From assembly GCA_002683825.1 (NCBI GenBank), contig NYUD01000066.1, positions 1 to 64,000 on the forward strand: 64,000 nucleotides of DNA, given 5' to 3'. The notes below the pieces were generated by a model. That model did no database searches. It was not told the DNA's origin and saw only the letters and a program-made list of their open reading frames with translations. Position numbers and translations under genes: made by a program. Origin of the DNA: Planctomycetota bacterium. GTDB lineage: Bacteria; Planctomycetota; UBA1135; GCA-002686595. Positions within the stretch are counted from its first letter, which is position 1. Every line of letters starts with the position of its first letter. Below, piece by piece: positions 8,690 through 16,706 of this stretch.

Positions 8690-10531
8690 TCAGCGGCTGC
8701 GCGCGGGCGGGATGTGTTTGTATTGGCCTCCCGTGGAAGACGCCAGCTCTTCCAAGAACGGGAAAGAAATCACGTACAGGCAAACGCAATGAATTCGAAC
8801 CTCGCGCCTGCGGTTCCACTTTCTGACGGCAGCCAGCAGGCGGTCCGGGTCGTCGATCTTTCCTCCTTCGGGCCGGCCGTCGCTCACGAGGTAGATCGTC
8901 TCGATCTTTCGATCGTCGAAAACCTGCTCGAGCGCATCGTACAGCGCGGTCGCACCCAGGGTCGTTACGCGGCTCGCGAAACGGAGGGCTTCAGCACGGG
9001 AGTCCTCGTCGAGCTCGACCAACTCCGGCCGAAACGACTCGACCGTGGAGCCGAAGAAGTAGAGGTTGATCCATTTTCCGTCGGGAAGTCCGCGCAGCGC
9101 CCCGGCGAACTGTTCGCGCAGGATATCGAGACGCGAGACCATCTGTAACCGCTTGCCATCGCGACGCGTCTCGGAGAAGCCCTTCATCGAATCGCTCGCA
9201 TCGAGAAGGAACGCGATGCGATCCCCTTCTATCTTCAGGCCATAAAGAGAGTCTCGCTCGCGTCGCCCGAGCTCACTTTCGCGTTCGCGATACTGCGAAC
9301 GAGCCTTACCTGCCGTGGGCAGCTGAAAGGTCGCTCCTTTTTTCTTCCAGAAGCTCCGCCAACCGTGCGGCCGATTCCCGAAGTCTTCGCCCGTCAGAAG
9401 ACGCAGGACGCGATGTACCTCGGAGAGCAGGGGTTCCTGCTCGTGTGCGAGTCGCTCGATCAAGACGGCGACCACCACCTTCTCCCGTCGCTCCAGAGCC
9501 GAGGCGAAGGCCGCTTGGCGGACTTCTGCATCGGGATCCTCGAGCAAAAAACCCAGGACATCGACGGGACCGACGCCGCCTCGATCGAGGGCCTGGGCCG
9601 CGATCCGTCGTTCCTTCGCCTTCCTGGACTTTGCGAGTCGGCGCACCTTCTTCTCCGCCTCGGCTGCCTCGTTCGGGAGACGTAGAAGAGCTTCCAGTGC
9701 ACTGGCTCGAACTTCGGGTTTGCCTTTCTTCGCCATCGTCTTGAGCATGGATACCTGGTCCTCGCCTCCCCGATCGCCAAGCACCTCGATCGCCGCCGAG
9801 CGCATCTCGGGCTCATCCGCCGCCTCCACCAGAGCGACCACGAGCTCGTCCACGGCGCCTCCGGGGATGGGGGCGAAACCCCGAAGAAGGGGCAGGCGTT
9901 CTGCCACCGTGCGACGCTTGTCCGTGAGCTTGCGTAGCGTGCGTCTTTGGTGCTTGGGCTCGTAGAGCGATCGGAGCGCTTCGGTCAGAGCTTGCTCGTT
10001 CCCTGTGAAGGAGAGGCGGAACCAATCGAGAACACGTTCGAGGTTGCGAAGCCCACCTTCCTCGACCAGCTCCTCGAGGATGCCGCCGAGGAGGATGGAG
10101 CGCACCAGGGCGTCGGGGTGCTTGTCGATGTGCCGTTCGCTTTCCTTCCTCGCCACCGACCCGAACGCCGCCAGGGCTCTAGCTCGGGGCAACATGGCGG
10201 CCGGCTGTTCGGATGAGCGCAGCCCCTGGTCGAGGTAGGTGATGACGCGTCTCTCCAGCTCCGGTTCCGTGCCCCGAAAGTGCCGCAGTGAACGGTACCC
10301 TTTGTAGAGGTTGGTCGTTTCGTACAGGAGCGCCAACCCCTCCTTCATGGCTTCGAAGGCCTCGCGGTCGGCGCGTTTGCCAAGAACTTCGAAGAGCGCC
10401 ATGTCGGCTGCATCTGCTTTTTGACGGAGCTCCTCGAGGATCTCCGAGGTGCTGCGTTGGGCACCCATGCCCGCGGTAGCCCATCCGCCGAGCCAGGCAA
10501 GAAACAGGACAACGAACGGTCGGGCAAACAT
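8690..10531 (-). CDS. Secreted HEAT-repeat and von Willebrand factor A domain protein
   Basis: 613 aa with a signal peptide (cleavage likely after ATAGMGA). Residues about 130-370 form HEAT/PBS-lyase-like helical repeats (IEVLGDRGGEDQVSMLKTMA, ASALEALLRL, AAQALDRGG). A vWA domain occupies about 430-613. Its metal-binding MIDAS site is complete: DASDS near residue 440, the Thr of TLGATALYDAL, and Asp of VSDGRPEGG. This pairing suggests an exported protein-protein interaction or adhesion scaffold. The same architecture recurs in planctomycete secretomes; the specific partner is unknown. It is monocistronic, convergent with the upstream hydrolase. Confidence 0.85.
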   Translation of the reverse strand: MFARPFVVLFLAWLGGWATAGMGAQRSTSEILEELRQKADAADMALFEVLGKRADREAFEAMKEGLALLYETTNLYKGYRSLRHFRGTEPELERRVITYLDQGLRSSEQPAAMLPRARALAAFGSVARKESERHIDKHPDALVRSILLGGILEELVEEGGLRNLERVLDWFRLSFTGNEQALTEALRSLYEPKHQRRTLRKLTDKRRTVAERLPLLRGFAPIPGGAVDELVVALVEAADEPEMRSAAIEVLGDRGGEDQVSMLKTMAKKGKPEVRASALEALLRLPNEAAEAEKKVRRLAKSRKAKERRIAAQALDRGGVGPVDVLGFLLEDPDAEVRQAAFASALERREKVVVAVLIERLAHEQEPLLSEVHRVLRLLTGEDFGNRPHGWRSFWKKKGATFQLPTAGKARSQYRERESELGRRERDSLYGLKIEGDRIAFLLDASDSMKGFSETRRDGKRLQMVSRLDILREQFAGALRGLPDGKWINLYFFGSTVESFRPELVELDEDSRAEALRFASRVTTLGATALYDALEQVFDDRKIETIYLVSDGRPEGGKIDDPDRLLAAVRKWNRRREVRIHCVCLYVISFPFLEELASSTGGQYKHIPPARSR

Positions 10532-10562
10532 CCTGGATGAAGACGAGCGGGTGGATCCGGGC

Positions 10563-11057
10563 CTACTTCGCCGCGGCCCTCTGCCTGGCGATCTTCTTCT
10601 TTGCCGCCGGAGGGATGGCCGCCTCGTAGGCCGCGACGAACTTTTTCGCCGTCGCCCGCTTGATCGCCCGCCCCAGCACGTCCAGCGGAACGTCCTCGAG
10701 ACCCTTCACCCGCACACAGGACTTGCCCATGTCCAGCTTCTTGCCGCTCTTCACCCACTCTGCGGCGAAGCGGTCCTTGTCCTGTTCATCGCAGTAGATG
10801 CAGAACAGGTACAGCCCGAGGTGATTCTTCTGCGAGCCCACCGCGGCGAAGGGCAGGGGTTGTTTGGGATCGCAGTGATACCCGTCGGGATACTCCGAAT
10901 GCGGCAGAAAGTAGGCGGGCATCCCGTACTGCATGCCCTCCTCGAACTTCTTGTCGAGGTTCTTCTTGATCACCTTGCGAATCGCTTCGACCGCAACCCT
11001 GCGATCCTCGGGCAAGGCGGCCAGGTATTGCTCGATGGTCGTGGGTCTTTTTGCCAT
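10563..11057 (-). CDS. DUF1801 / YdhG-like protein
   Basis: 164 aa from ATG 11057 (MAKRPTTIEQYLAALPEDRR). The open frame extends upstream, but the extension is low-complexity Arg-rich sequence and unlikely to be coding. The pattern TIEQYLAALPEDRRVAVEAI, then GMQYGMPAYFLP and KNHLGLYLF, fits the DUF1801/iron-chaperone-like (frataxin-fold) family. A Lys/Ala-rich tail (AKKKIARQRAAAK) ends the protein. Cytoplasmic, with no established enzymatic role. The stop lies 32 bp upstream of the vWA gene start on the same strand, so co-transcription is possible. Confidence 0.8.
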   Translation of the reverse strand: MAKRPTTIEQYLAALPEDRRVAVEAIRKVIKKNLDKKFEEGMQYGMPAYFLPHSEYPDGYHCDPKQPLPFAAVGSQKNHLGLYLFCIYCDEQDKDRFAAEWVKSGKKLDMGKSCVRVKGLEDVPLDVLGRAIKRATAKKFVAAYEAAIPPAAKKKIARQRAAAK

Positions 11058-11251
11058 GTTCCGCAAGTTAACCGACTCCCCCGACCCCGTAAACCCCCGC
11101 GAAACCGTATACGCTTTCGTGAACAGCCGGGCCGAACACCACACCCTTCGCCTCCCTCGACGAGCTGTGCCGGGCGGAGCACGCGGCGAGATGGCCAGGC
11201 GGGCCCTGGAACCTGTATCCTCGCCAGAGCGCCCAAACCGACGCCTCCGTG

Positions 11252-12613
11252 ATGAAGCCACTCGCCGCCCTTTCACTCGTCCTGTCGACCGCCACGCTCG
11301 CCCACGCTCAACAGTGGCCCCAGTTCCGCGGCCCGATGGCGCGCGGCGTGGTCGAGGGGCGCGCCGTGCCGAGCGAATGGAACGTCGAGAGCGGCCGCAA
11401 CGTGGCCTTCAAGACGGCCATCCCCGGGCTGGCGCACTCGAGCCCCATCGTGTGGGGTGAGCGCCTGTTCGTGACCAGCGCGGTGCGCGAGGACGGAGAG
11501 GCCAAGCTCTCGAGCCTGTACGGGTCGCCGGGGTACGGCGCCGGTGAATCCGAAAAGGACGAGGGCGCACACGCCTTCAAGCTCTACTGCCTGGACAAGC
11601 GCAGCGGTGTTCTCCTTTGGGAGCGCACCGCCCACGAGGGAGTCCCGAAGACCAGGCGACACCCCAAGTCGTCCCACGCCAACTCCACGCCCGCCGCCGA
11701 CGCCAAGCACGTGGTCGCCTTCTTCGGCTCGGAGGGGATCTACTGTTACGACCACCGGGGCGAGCTCCTGTGGAAGCGCGATCTCGGCACCTTCGACGTC
11801 GGGGCGCCGGGATACGACGAGGGTGGTTTCCAGTGGGGCTTCGCGAGTTCGCCGGTGCTGGCCGGCGGCAAGGTCGTCGTGCAGTGCGACAACGAGGGCG
11901 ACTCGTACCTCGCGGCCCTGTCCCTCGAGGACGGCAAAGAGCTGTGGCGGACCGCACGCGACGAGGACTCGACCTGGAGCACACCGACCGTGCACGCAAC
12001 GTCCGCAAACGGCGGGGCGCAGGTGATCGTCAACGGCTACAAGCACATCGGCGGCTACGACCTGGAGACGGGCGAGGAGCTGTGGAAGCTCGTCGGCGGC
12101 GGGGACGTCCCGGTGCCGACGCCCGTGGTGGCCGGGGAGCTGGTCTTCCTGACCAGTGCGCACGGACGCTCGGCGCCCGTGCGCGCGGTGCACGTCGAGG
12201 CGCGGGGACTCCTCGATCCGGACCCCGACGAGAGCGAGCACCACGTCTGGAGCCTCGCCCGGCGCGGCATCTACATGCAGACGCCGATCGTGTGCGGCGA
12301 GTTCCTGTACTGCTGCTCCGACGGCGGCATCCTCGGCTGCTACGATGCGGAGACCGGCGAGGAGGTGTACCGGGAGCGGCTGGGACGCGGTACCAGCGGT
12401 TTCTCCGGCTCCGCGGTGGCCGTGAACGACCGGCTCTACTTCAGCGGGGAGAGCGGTGAGGTGTTCGTGGTGAATGCCGGCTACGAGTTCGAGGTCGTGG
12501 CCGTGAACGCCATGGGCGAGAACTGCATGACGACACCGGCCGTGTCCGACGGAACGCTGTTTTTTCGCACGCGCCACCACGTGGTCGCGATCCGCGACGA
12601 ATCCGACGAATAG
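11252..12613 (+). CDS. Secreted PQQ-type beta-propeller protein
   Basis: 453 aa from ATG 11252; a GTG directly before it at 11249 is the other option. Signal peptide MKPLAALSLVLSTATLAHA. The mature protein begins with QWPQFRGP, a motif typical of planctomycete outer beta-propeller proteins, and has repeated blades ending in ELLWKRDL, ELWRTA and ELWKLVGG with paired CYDAETGEEVY-type strands. It lacks the calcium/PQQ residues of true alcohol dehydrogenases as far as can be judged, so a binding or scaffold role is more likely than catalysis. Divergent from the DUF1801 gene. Confidence 0.85.
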   Translation: MKPLAALSLVLSTATLAHAQQWPQFRGPMARGVVEGRAVPSEWNVESGRNVAFKTAIPGLAHSSPIVWGERLFVTSAVREDGEAKLSSLYGSPGYGAGESEKDEGAHAFKLYCLDKRSGVLLWERTAHEGVPKTRRHPKSSHANSTPAADAKHVVAFFGSEGIYCYDHRGELLWKRDLGTFDVGAPGYDEGGFQWGFASSPVLAGGKVVVQCDNEGDSYLAALSLEDGKELWRTARDEDSTWSTPTVHATSANGGAQVIVNGYKHIGGYDLETGEELWKLVGGGDVPVPTPVVAGELVFLTSAHGRSAPVRAVHVEARGLLDPDPDESEHHVWSLARRGIYMQTPIVCGEFLYCCSDGGILGCYDAETGEEVYRERLGRGTSGFSGSAVAVNDRLYFSGESGEVFVVNAGYEFEVVAVNAMGENCMTTPAVSDGTLFFRTRHHVVAIRDESDE

Positions 12614-12678
12614 AGCGCTGCGAGGCCGATCGAAGAAGCCGATCTGGTGATGGACGCGCTGCGAGATAGGATGACGGC

Positions 12679-13104
12679 ATGAATACCACGACTCGGAACG
12701 TCCTGGCGGTCCTGGCAGGTGTCGTCGCAGGCAGTGTCCTCAACATGGGCCTGATCAACGTCGGGCCATCGATCATTCCGCTGCCCGAGGGCGCGGACGT
12801 CTCGACCATGGAGGGCCTGAGCGAGAGCATGGAGCTCTTCACGCCGAAGAACTTCGTGTTCCCCTACCTGGCGCACGCCCTCGGCACCCTGTTTGGCGCC
12901 TTCGTCGCAGCCAAACTGGCGGCCAGTCGGCACATGGCTCTGGCCCTGGGCGTCGGTGTGTTCTTCCTGATCGGCGGCATCATGGCGGCGTCCATGCTGG
13001 GGGGGCCGCTGTGGTTCAACGTCCTCGATCTCGCCTCGGCCTACGTGCCGATGGGCTTCATCGGCGGAACACTGGCGCGCGGCAAGGCGTCGCGCCCAGC
13101 CTGA
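12679..13104 (+). CDS. Small four-helix membrane protein
   Basis: 141 aa. Four hydrophobic segments are visible (NVLAVLAGVVAGSVLNMGL, FPYLAHALGTLFGAFVAAKL, MALALGVGVFFLIGGIMAAS, LASAYVPMGFIGGTLA). An acidic loop after the first helix contains LPEGADVSTMEGLSESM. Similar proteins are annotated only as hypothetical membrane proteins. It follows the propeller gene by 65 bp on the same strand. Confidence 0.7.
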   Translation: MNTTTRNVLAVLAGVVAGSVLNMGLINVGPSIIPLPEGADVSTMEGLSESMELFTPKNFVFPYLAHALGTLFGAFVAAKLAASRHMALALGVGVFFLIGGIMAASMLGGPLWFNVLDLASAYVPMGFIGGTLARGKASRPA

Positions 13105-13270
13105 GCGGCCCTTTTGTAGCGGGGTCCAGCCCCGGTGAGACAAGGAGTTCCATCCATGGTCCATCGCCGGTCGTACCGGCGTAAGAGACCACCCTCCCCT
13201 CTTCGCAAGCCTCTCAGGTCATCCCCTCTTTCCTGAAGCGCTTCGAAGGGTTCATCGCGTGCGCCTCGAC

Positions 13271-13855
13271 TCAGGGTAGCGGGTCTTCCCTGACGAGGGC
13301 GAACCAGGCCGGCGCGGGCTTTCCCTTCCTTTCGGCGCGGCCGACGGAGACGTGGACGGAGACGAGCTGCATCAGGTCGCGCATGTGCCCGAAGACGAGG
13401 CGTTGGGGCAGGCGCTCGTTGGACACCAGCCCGGGCCAGGACTCGTGGGGCAAGCGCGGCGGGATGCGGCGGTAGTCGATGGCGGCGGCTTCGCCGGGGG
13501 CGGGATCGGCGACGACGAAGTACCCGGGCCCCGTCACGGGACGCATCGTCTGGTGGTTGTAGCCCCAGAGTTCGCCTGAGTCCGCGTCGCGCAGGAAGCG
13601 CTTCTCGAAGTGGCGCAAGAACGGAAGCGAGTTCACTCCGTGGTGGCGCACGGGGACGTCGTCGGAGACGGAGGGCGGGACGAAGTGGGAGAGCGGCGCG
13701 GGTCTGCCGGCGGTGAGCTCGTGCAGCGCGCGCAAGTCGCGGGCCTTGAGGGCGCGCAGCTCACGCACGCGGTCCGAGTGGCTGAGCGCGTCGAGGCGAT
13801 GAGCGATCGACTCGATCGTTTCTGCGGAGCGGAGGAGTTCGAGGGTCGACATCAT
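13271..13855 (-). CDS. Unknown protein, last gene of the GMC oxidoreductase operon
   Basis: 194 aa. The ATG at 13855 overlaps the GMC stop as ATGA, which fixes the start and implies coupled translation. No signal peptide or membrane segment. The sequence has a helical N-terminus followed by a compact domain with conserved-looking aromatic and Gly/Pro motifs (NSLPFLRHFEKRF, LWGYNHQTMRPVTGPGYFVV, IPPRLPHESWPG). I do not recognise the family. Its strict coupling to a GMC flavoenzyme suggests a partner, lipid-binding or heme-type accessory role; that is inference only. Confidence 0.65.
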   Translation of the reverse strand: MMSTLELLRSAETIESIAHRLDALSHSDRVRELRALKARDLRALHELTAGRPAPLSHFVPPSVSDDVPVRHHGVNSLPFLRHFEKRFLRDADSGELWGYNHQTMRPVTGPGYFVVADPAPGEAAAIDYRRIPPRLPHESWPGLVSNERLPQRLVFGHMRDLMQLVSVHVSVGRAERKGKPAPAWFALVREDPLP

Positions 13856-15408
13856 GCGGCTTCGCAATTGGCGAGGCGCTCGGCGGTCAGGCGCGCGACG
13901 GCCTGGATCGTGTGCTGGGGATTCACGCCCAGGGTCGTCGGGAGGCAGGAGGCGTCGACGACGTGCAGGGCCCGGCGGCCGTGGACGTGGAGGTCGGGAC
14001 CGACGACGGAGCGCGCGGGGTCGTCACCGAGGGCGCAGGTCCCGAAGAGGTGGGAGAGGATCCAGGTCCAGGCGCGGTTGTCGAGAGGGGCCTCTTCGAT
14101 CAGGTGGACCCGGTCGCGATCGAGCTCAACGGGCACGCCGTGGATCCCGGGCAGCACCCGCGTCGCTCCTGCCTCGAAGTGCAGGCGCGCGAGGGTGGCG
14201 CAGCCGGCGCGCAGGCGCGCGACGTCCTTCTTCGTCGGTTGGTAAGAGACGATGTTCTTGCCGTAGGGGCCCCCGCGGAAGGTGGGGAGCCGCGCACAGC
14301 GGACGCTCCCCTGCGCCTCGGCGTTCACCGCGGCGACCCACATCGCCATGTGGCTGGACTCGGCGAGCGAGCGCGCGAGGGTGGCGCCCGCACCGGAGAG
14401 CCGACCGGGGAGGAGGTCGAGCGGGAGGGTGAGGGACTCGAGCTTGATACCGAGGTCGTCGGAGTGATGGATGGAGGAGGCGCCCTGGGTCGTGCCGATG
14501 AGCGGATCGACGCGCTCGGGGTAGATGCCGATCACGCCGGAGCCCGGGTGGGCGCGGAAGCCCTTGCCGAGGGCGGGCAGGCGCACGCCGCTGCGCGCCA
14601 GGAGCGGGGCGGAGCCCGTGGCGGAGCCGGCGACAAGGACGCCCCGTCGCGCGCGCACGCGGAAGGCGGCCCCGCGAGGCCCGCGATAGGTGCGATCGGG
14701 GTTTTGGAAGCGGCCTCGAACACCGACCGCGCGCTCGCCCTCGAACACGACGCGAGCGACGGGAGCGCAGGAGAGGACGCAGCCGCCGGCCGTGAGGACC
14801 TCGGGGACCCAGGTGAGGTTGGCGCTGCGCTTGGCGCCGGTCGGACATCCCTGGAGACACGCACCGCTGCCGCGGCAGTCGCGCGCGTTGCGCGATGTGG
14901 GGTGGGCCTCCCTGTCGGTCATCGCGAGGGCTTCGAGGAGCAGACGATCGTGGCGGCCGAGCTGGCCGTCTCCCATGGCGGCCACGTCGAGCTCGGCCTC
15001 GATCTCGGTCTGCGCGCGCTCGACGGCGGCCGGAGTGAGGAAGTCGCCGAGGCCGTGGTCGGTGCCCCAGCCCTCGAGGACCGACTCCGGGGTTCGCACG
15101 CAGATGGCGCTGTTGATGACCCCCGTGCCGCCGACGCAGCTCGCCTGAACGATGGGGATCATCGAGCGGCCGCGGGCCATCAACTGGCCGAAGTCGCTGA
15201 AGAGATCTCGCAGGGCGCCGAAGACCGACGCCGGCATGTGAGGGGTGTCGCGCCAGGCGCCGGCCTCGCACAGAGCGACGGTGCGGCCGGCGCGGGAGAG
15301 CAGAGAAGCGGCGGCGCTGCCGCCGGGACCGCTCCCGACGACGACGTAGTCGAGCTCCAGCTCGAAATCGGCGCCGGTGCGAAAGGAGAGGTGCTCGCCG
15401 CGGGTCAC
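13852..15408 (-). CDS. GMC-family FAD-dependent oxidoreductase
   Basis: 518 aa. The start is the GTG at 15408, which overlaps the preceding stop (GTGA) and has a GGAGGA ribosome-binding site 5-6 nt upstream. A longer frame to 15798 only reads through the neighbour in the wrong frame. The FAD dinucleotide-binding motif GSGPGGS lies near residue 24, the GMC signature GGTGVINSAI follows, and the C-terminal active-site region holds HLFGTCALG and NPQHTIQAVARL. Cys-rich RDCRGSGACLQGCPTGAK in the middle is typical of the cholesterol-oxidase/long-chain-alcohol-oxidase branch. Probably oxidises a hydrophobic alcohol together with the small protein encoded upstream. Confidence 0.9.
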   Translation of the reverse strand: MTRGEHLSFRTGADFELELDYVVVGSGPGGSAAASLLSRAGRTVALCEAGAWRDTPHMPASVFGALRDLFSDFGQLMARGRSMIPIVQASCVGGTGVINSAICVRTPESVLEGWGTDHGLGDFLTPAAVERAQTEIEAELDVAAMGDGQLGRHDRLLLEALAMTDREAHPTSRNARDCRGSGACLQGCPTGAKRSANLTWVPEVLTAGGCVLSCAPVARVVFEGERAVGVRGRFQNPDRTYRGPRGAAFRVRARRGVLVAGSATGSAPLLARSGVRLPALGKGFRAHPGSGVIGIYPERVDPLIGTTQGASSIHHSDDLGIKLESLTLPLDLLPGRLSGAGATLARSLAESSHMAMWVAAVNAEAQGSVRCARLPTFRGGPYGKNIVSYQPTKKDVARLRAGCATLARLHFEAGATRVLPGIHGVPVELDRDRVHLIEEAPLDNRAWTWILSHLFGTCALGDDPARSVVGPDLHVHGRRALHVVDASCLPTTLGVNPQHTIQAVARLTAERLANCEAA

Positions 15409-15821
15409 GATCTCCTCCGGTCCCTCGGGTCTTCGGCGTATGGCGCGAGACCCAAGGAGTCGCGCACCGCGGGGTCCGCACCCCAGACGAGGCCCGCCAC
15501 GGTCTTCAACATGAGCGTCGCCTGTCTGAGGTGGTAGATCCGGTGGCGAGCCAGTCCTGCGCAGTGGCGCTCGAGGCGAACGGGGGACAGCGCGAGCGCC
15601 GGGCGCAGCCCGGCGCCGGTCAGGGGAGGCGAGAACAGGAAGACCAGGACCGAGAGGTTCAGGGCGAGTTGCATCAGGAAGGGCACCTCGCGGCGATACC
15701 GCGCGAGGAAGTCGCTGCAGCGCTCGTGGTCGATGCCGGGAACGAAACTCGTCGGAGGAAGGATGGCGGAGAGAACTCGCACCTGGGTGCGACGCCATCG
15801 CTTCCTCACGGATGCACTCAC
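15405..15821 (-). CDS. Small accessory subunit preceding the GMC oxidoreductase
   Basis: 138 aa. GTG start at 15821 overlaps the regulator stop (GTGA); the stop overlaps the next GTG. It contains ILPPTSFVPG, a helical stretch with a hydrophobic segment (MQLALNLSVLVFLFSPPLTG), RLERHCAGLARHRIYHLRQA and DPAVRDSLGL. This resembles the short N-terminal domain that precedes the FAD domain in long-chain-alcohol-oxidase-type GMC proteins, and gluconate-dehydrogenase subunit-3-like proteins. Here it is a separate gene. A role in membrane association of the oxidoreductase is inferred. Confidence 0.7.
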   Translation of the reverse strand: MSASVRKRWRRTQVRVLSAILPPTSFVPGIDHERCSDFLARYRREVPFLMQLALNLSVLVFLFSPPLTGAGLRPALALSPVRLERHCAGLARHRIYHLRQATLMLKTVAGLVWGADPAVRDSLGLAPYAEDPRDRRRS

Positions 15822-16540
15822 TTCGGTGTCCTCGAACAGTGCGCGCGCACGCGCTCGATGCCCTTGCGCTCGGCCCTCTCGAGGAACGCCCGGACGGCCG
15901 TAGCGCGCACGAGGCGACCGGGAGCGCGGAGGAGCCGCAGGATGGGGCGGTAGCTCGCGTGGTGTCCCTCGAGGTCGCCGTAGAAGACGAGGACCAGCTC
16001 CCGGTGGCGGACCATCATCTTCATCAGGGTGTTGAAGACGAGCAGGATCGCGGTGCCCCCGGCGATGCGCAGGATCTCACGCGCGAAGCGCTCGTCGCCG
16101 GCGAGGTAGGCGCCGGGGTCGTCGAGGCGCCCGGCCTGTTCGCCGACGAGCGCTTCGAGCAGGGCGAGGTCGTCCGCCTTGGCGCGGCGCGCGGCGCGGG
16201 CGACGGTGTCGGCGGCGAGGGCGCGGCGGAGCTCGCAGAACTCCTCGAAGAGCTCGGCGCTGGAGGCGTCGTAGCTCCCGCGCGGCTGGAGCATCCAGGA
16301 GAAGAGGTCGAGGGAGGCGTGCTCGAGGGGATCGAGGACGACGACGCCGGATCCCTGGCGGGAACGTATGAGGCCCTCGGCGTCGAGGGTGGCGAGGGCG
16401 CCGCGGAGGGTGGGGCGGCTGACGCCGAGGGTCTCGGCCAGGCGTCGCTCGGGAGGGAGGGTCTCGCCGGGAGCCCAGCGTCCTCCGAGGAGGTCCAGGC
16501 GGAGGCGTTCGGCGGTTCGCGTACGGGTCGTGGGCTTCAT
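15818..16540 (-). CDS. GntR-family (FadR subfamily) transcriptional regulator
   Basis: 240 aa from ATG 16540. A winged helix-turn-helix lies at about residues 10-70 (LPPERRLAETLGVSRPT, then GLIRSRQGSGVVV), followed by an FCD-type all-helical effector domain (FCELRRALAADTVARAARRA, EILRIAGGTAILLV). The start is uncertain. The ATG has no clear ribosome-binding site, and the bases just upstream form a perfect FadR/PdhR-type palindrome (16545-16559); a TTG at 16558 would translate through it. It heads a four-gene unit in which every junction is a 4-nt overlap, so it most likely controls that operon and itself. Such regulators usually sense a carboxylic acid; the ligand here is not evident. Confidence 0.87.
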   Translation of the reverse strand: MKPTTRTRTAERLRLDLLGGRWAPGETLPPERRLAETLGVSRPTLRGALATLDAEGLIRSRQGSGVVVLDPLEHASLDLFSWMLQPRGSYDASSAELFEEFCELRRALAADTVARAARRAKADDLALLEALVGEQAGRLDDPGAYLAGDERFAREILRIAGGTAILLVFNTLMKMMVRHRELVLVFYGDLEGHHASYRPILRLLRAPGRLVRATAVRAFLERAERKGIERVRAHCSRTPK

Positions 16541-16544
16541 GGAG

Positions 16545-16559
16545 ATTGGTAAGACCAAT
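16545..16559. promoter_or_regulatory. FadR/PdhR-type operator palindrome
   Basis: ATTGGTAAGACCAAT is a perfect inverted repeat of ATTGGT around a 3-bp centre. It matches the TTGGTnnnACCAA pattern known for FadR-subfamily GntR regulators such as PdhR. It lies 5-19 bp before the ATG of the GntR gene, so binding there would block transcription or initiation and give autoregulation of the downstream GMC operon. Confidence 0.75.
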
Positions 16560-16706
16560 TATGCACGAAGGATCGCGTCGTTCCAGTCCTCTCTCCACAC
16601 GCCGGTTTCTTCACGGCCCCATCGCCGTGTCCGCGATGGGTCTCTTCTCCAAAAAACACGGTGGTCGCGGCGTGACCCGGCCCCTGGGCGTCCTATTTAA
16701 CGGTTA

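Noticed and set aside
11273..12580. 435-codon minus-strand frame over the PQQ-propeller gene
   Set aside because: His/Val/Ala-rich shadow frame; the plus-strand protein has a signal peptide and propeller blades.
13105..13270. Possible small gene or element copy between the membrane protein and the GMC operon
   Set aside because: Only a short GGGGTCC...CCCCGG stretch is seen; no frame or consistent match to the element.
13912..15537. 541-codon plus-strand open frame over the GMC operon
   Set aside because: Ala/Gly/Arg-rich shadow frame in very GC-rich DNA; the minus strand has a clear flavoenzyme with ribosome-binding sites and overlaps.
15409..15798. N-terminal extension of the GMC oxidoreductase
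   Set aside because: It reads the small-subunit gene in the wrong frame; GTG 15408 has a GGAGGA site and GTGA overlap.
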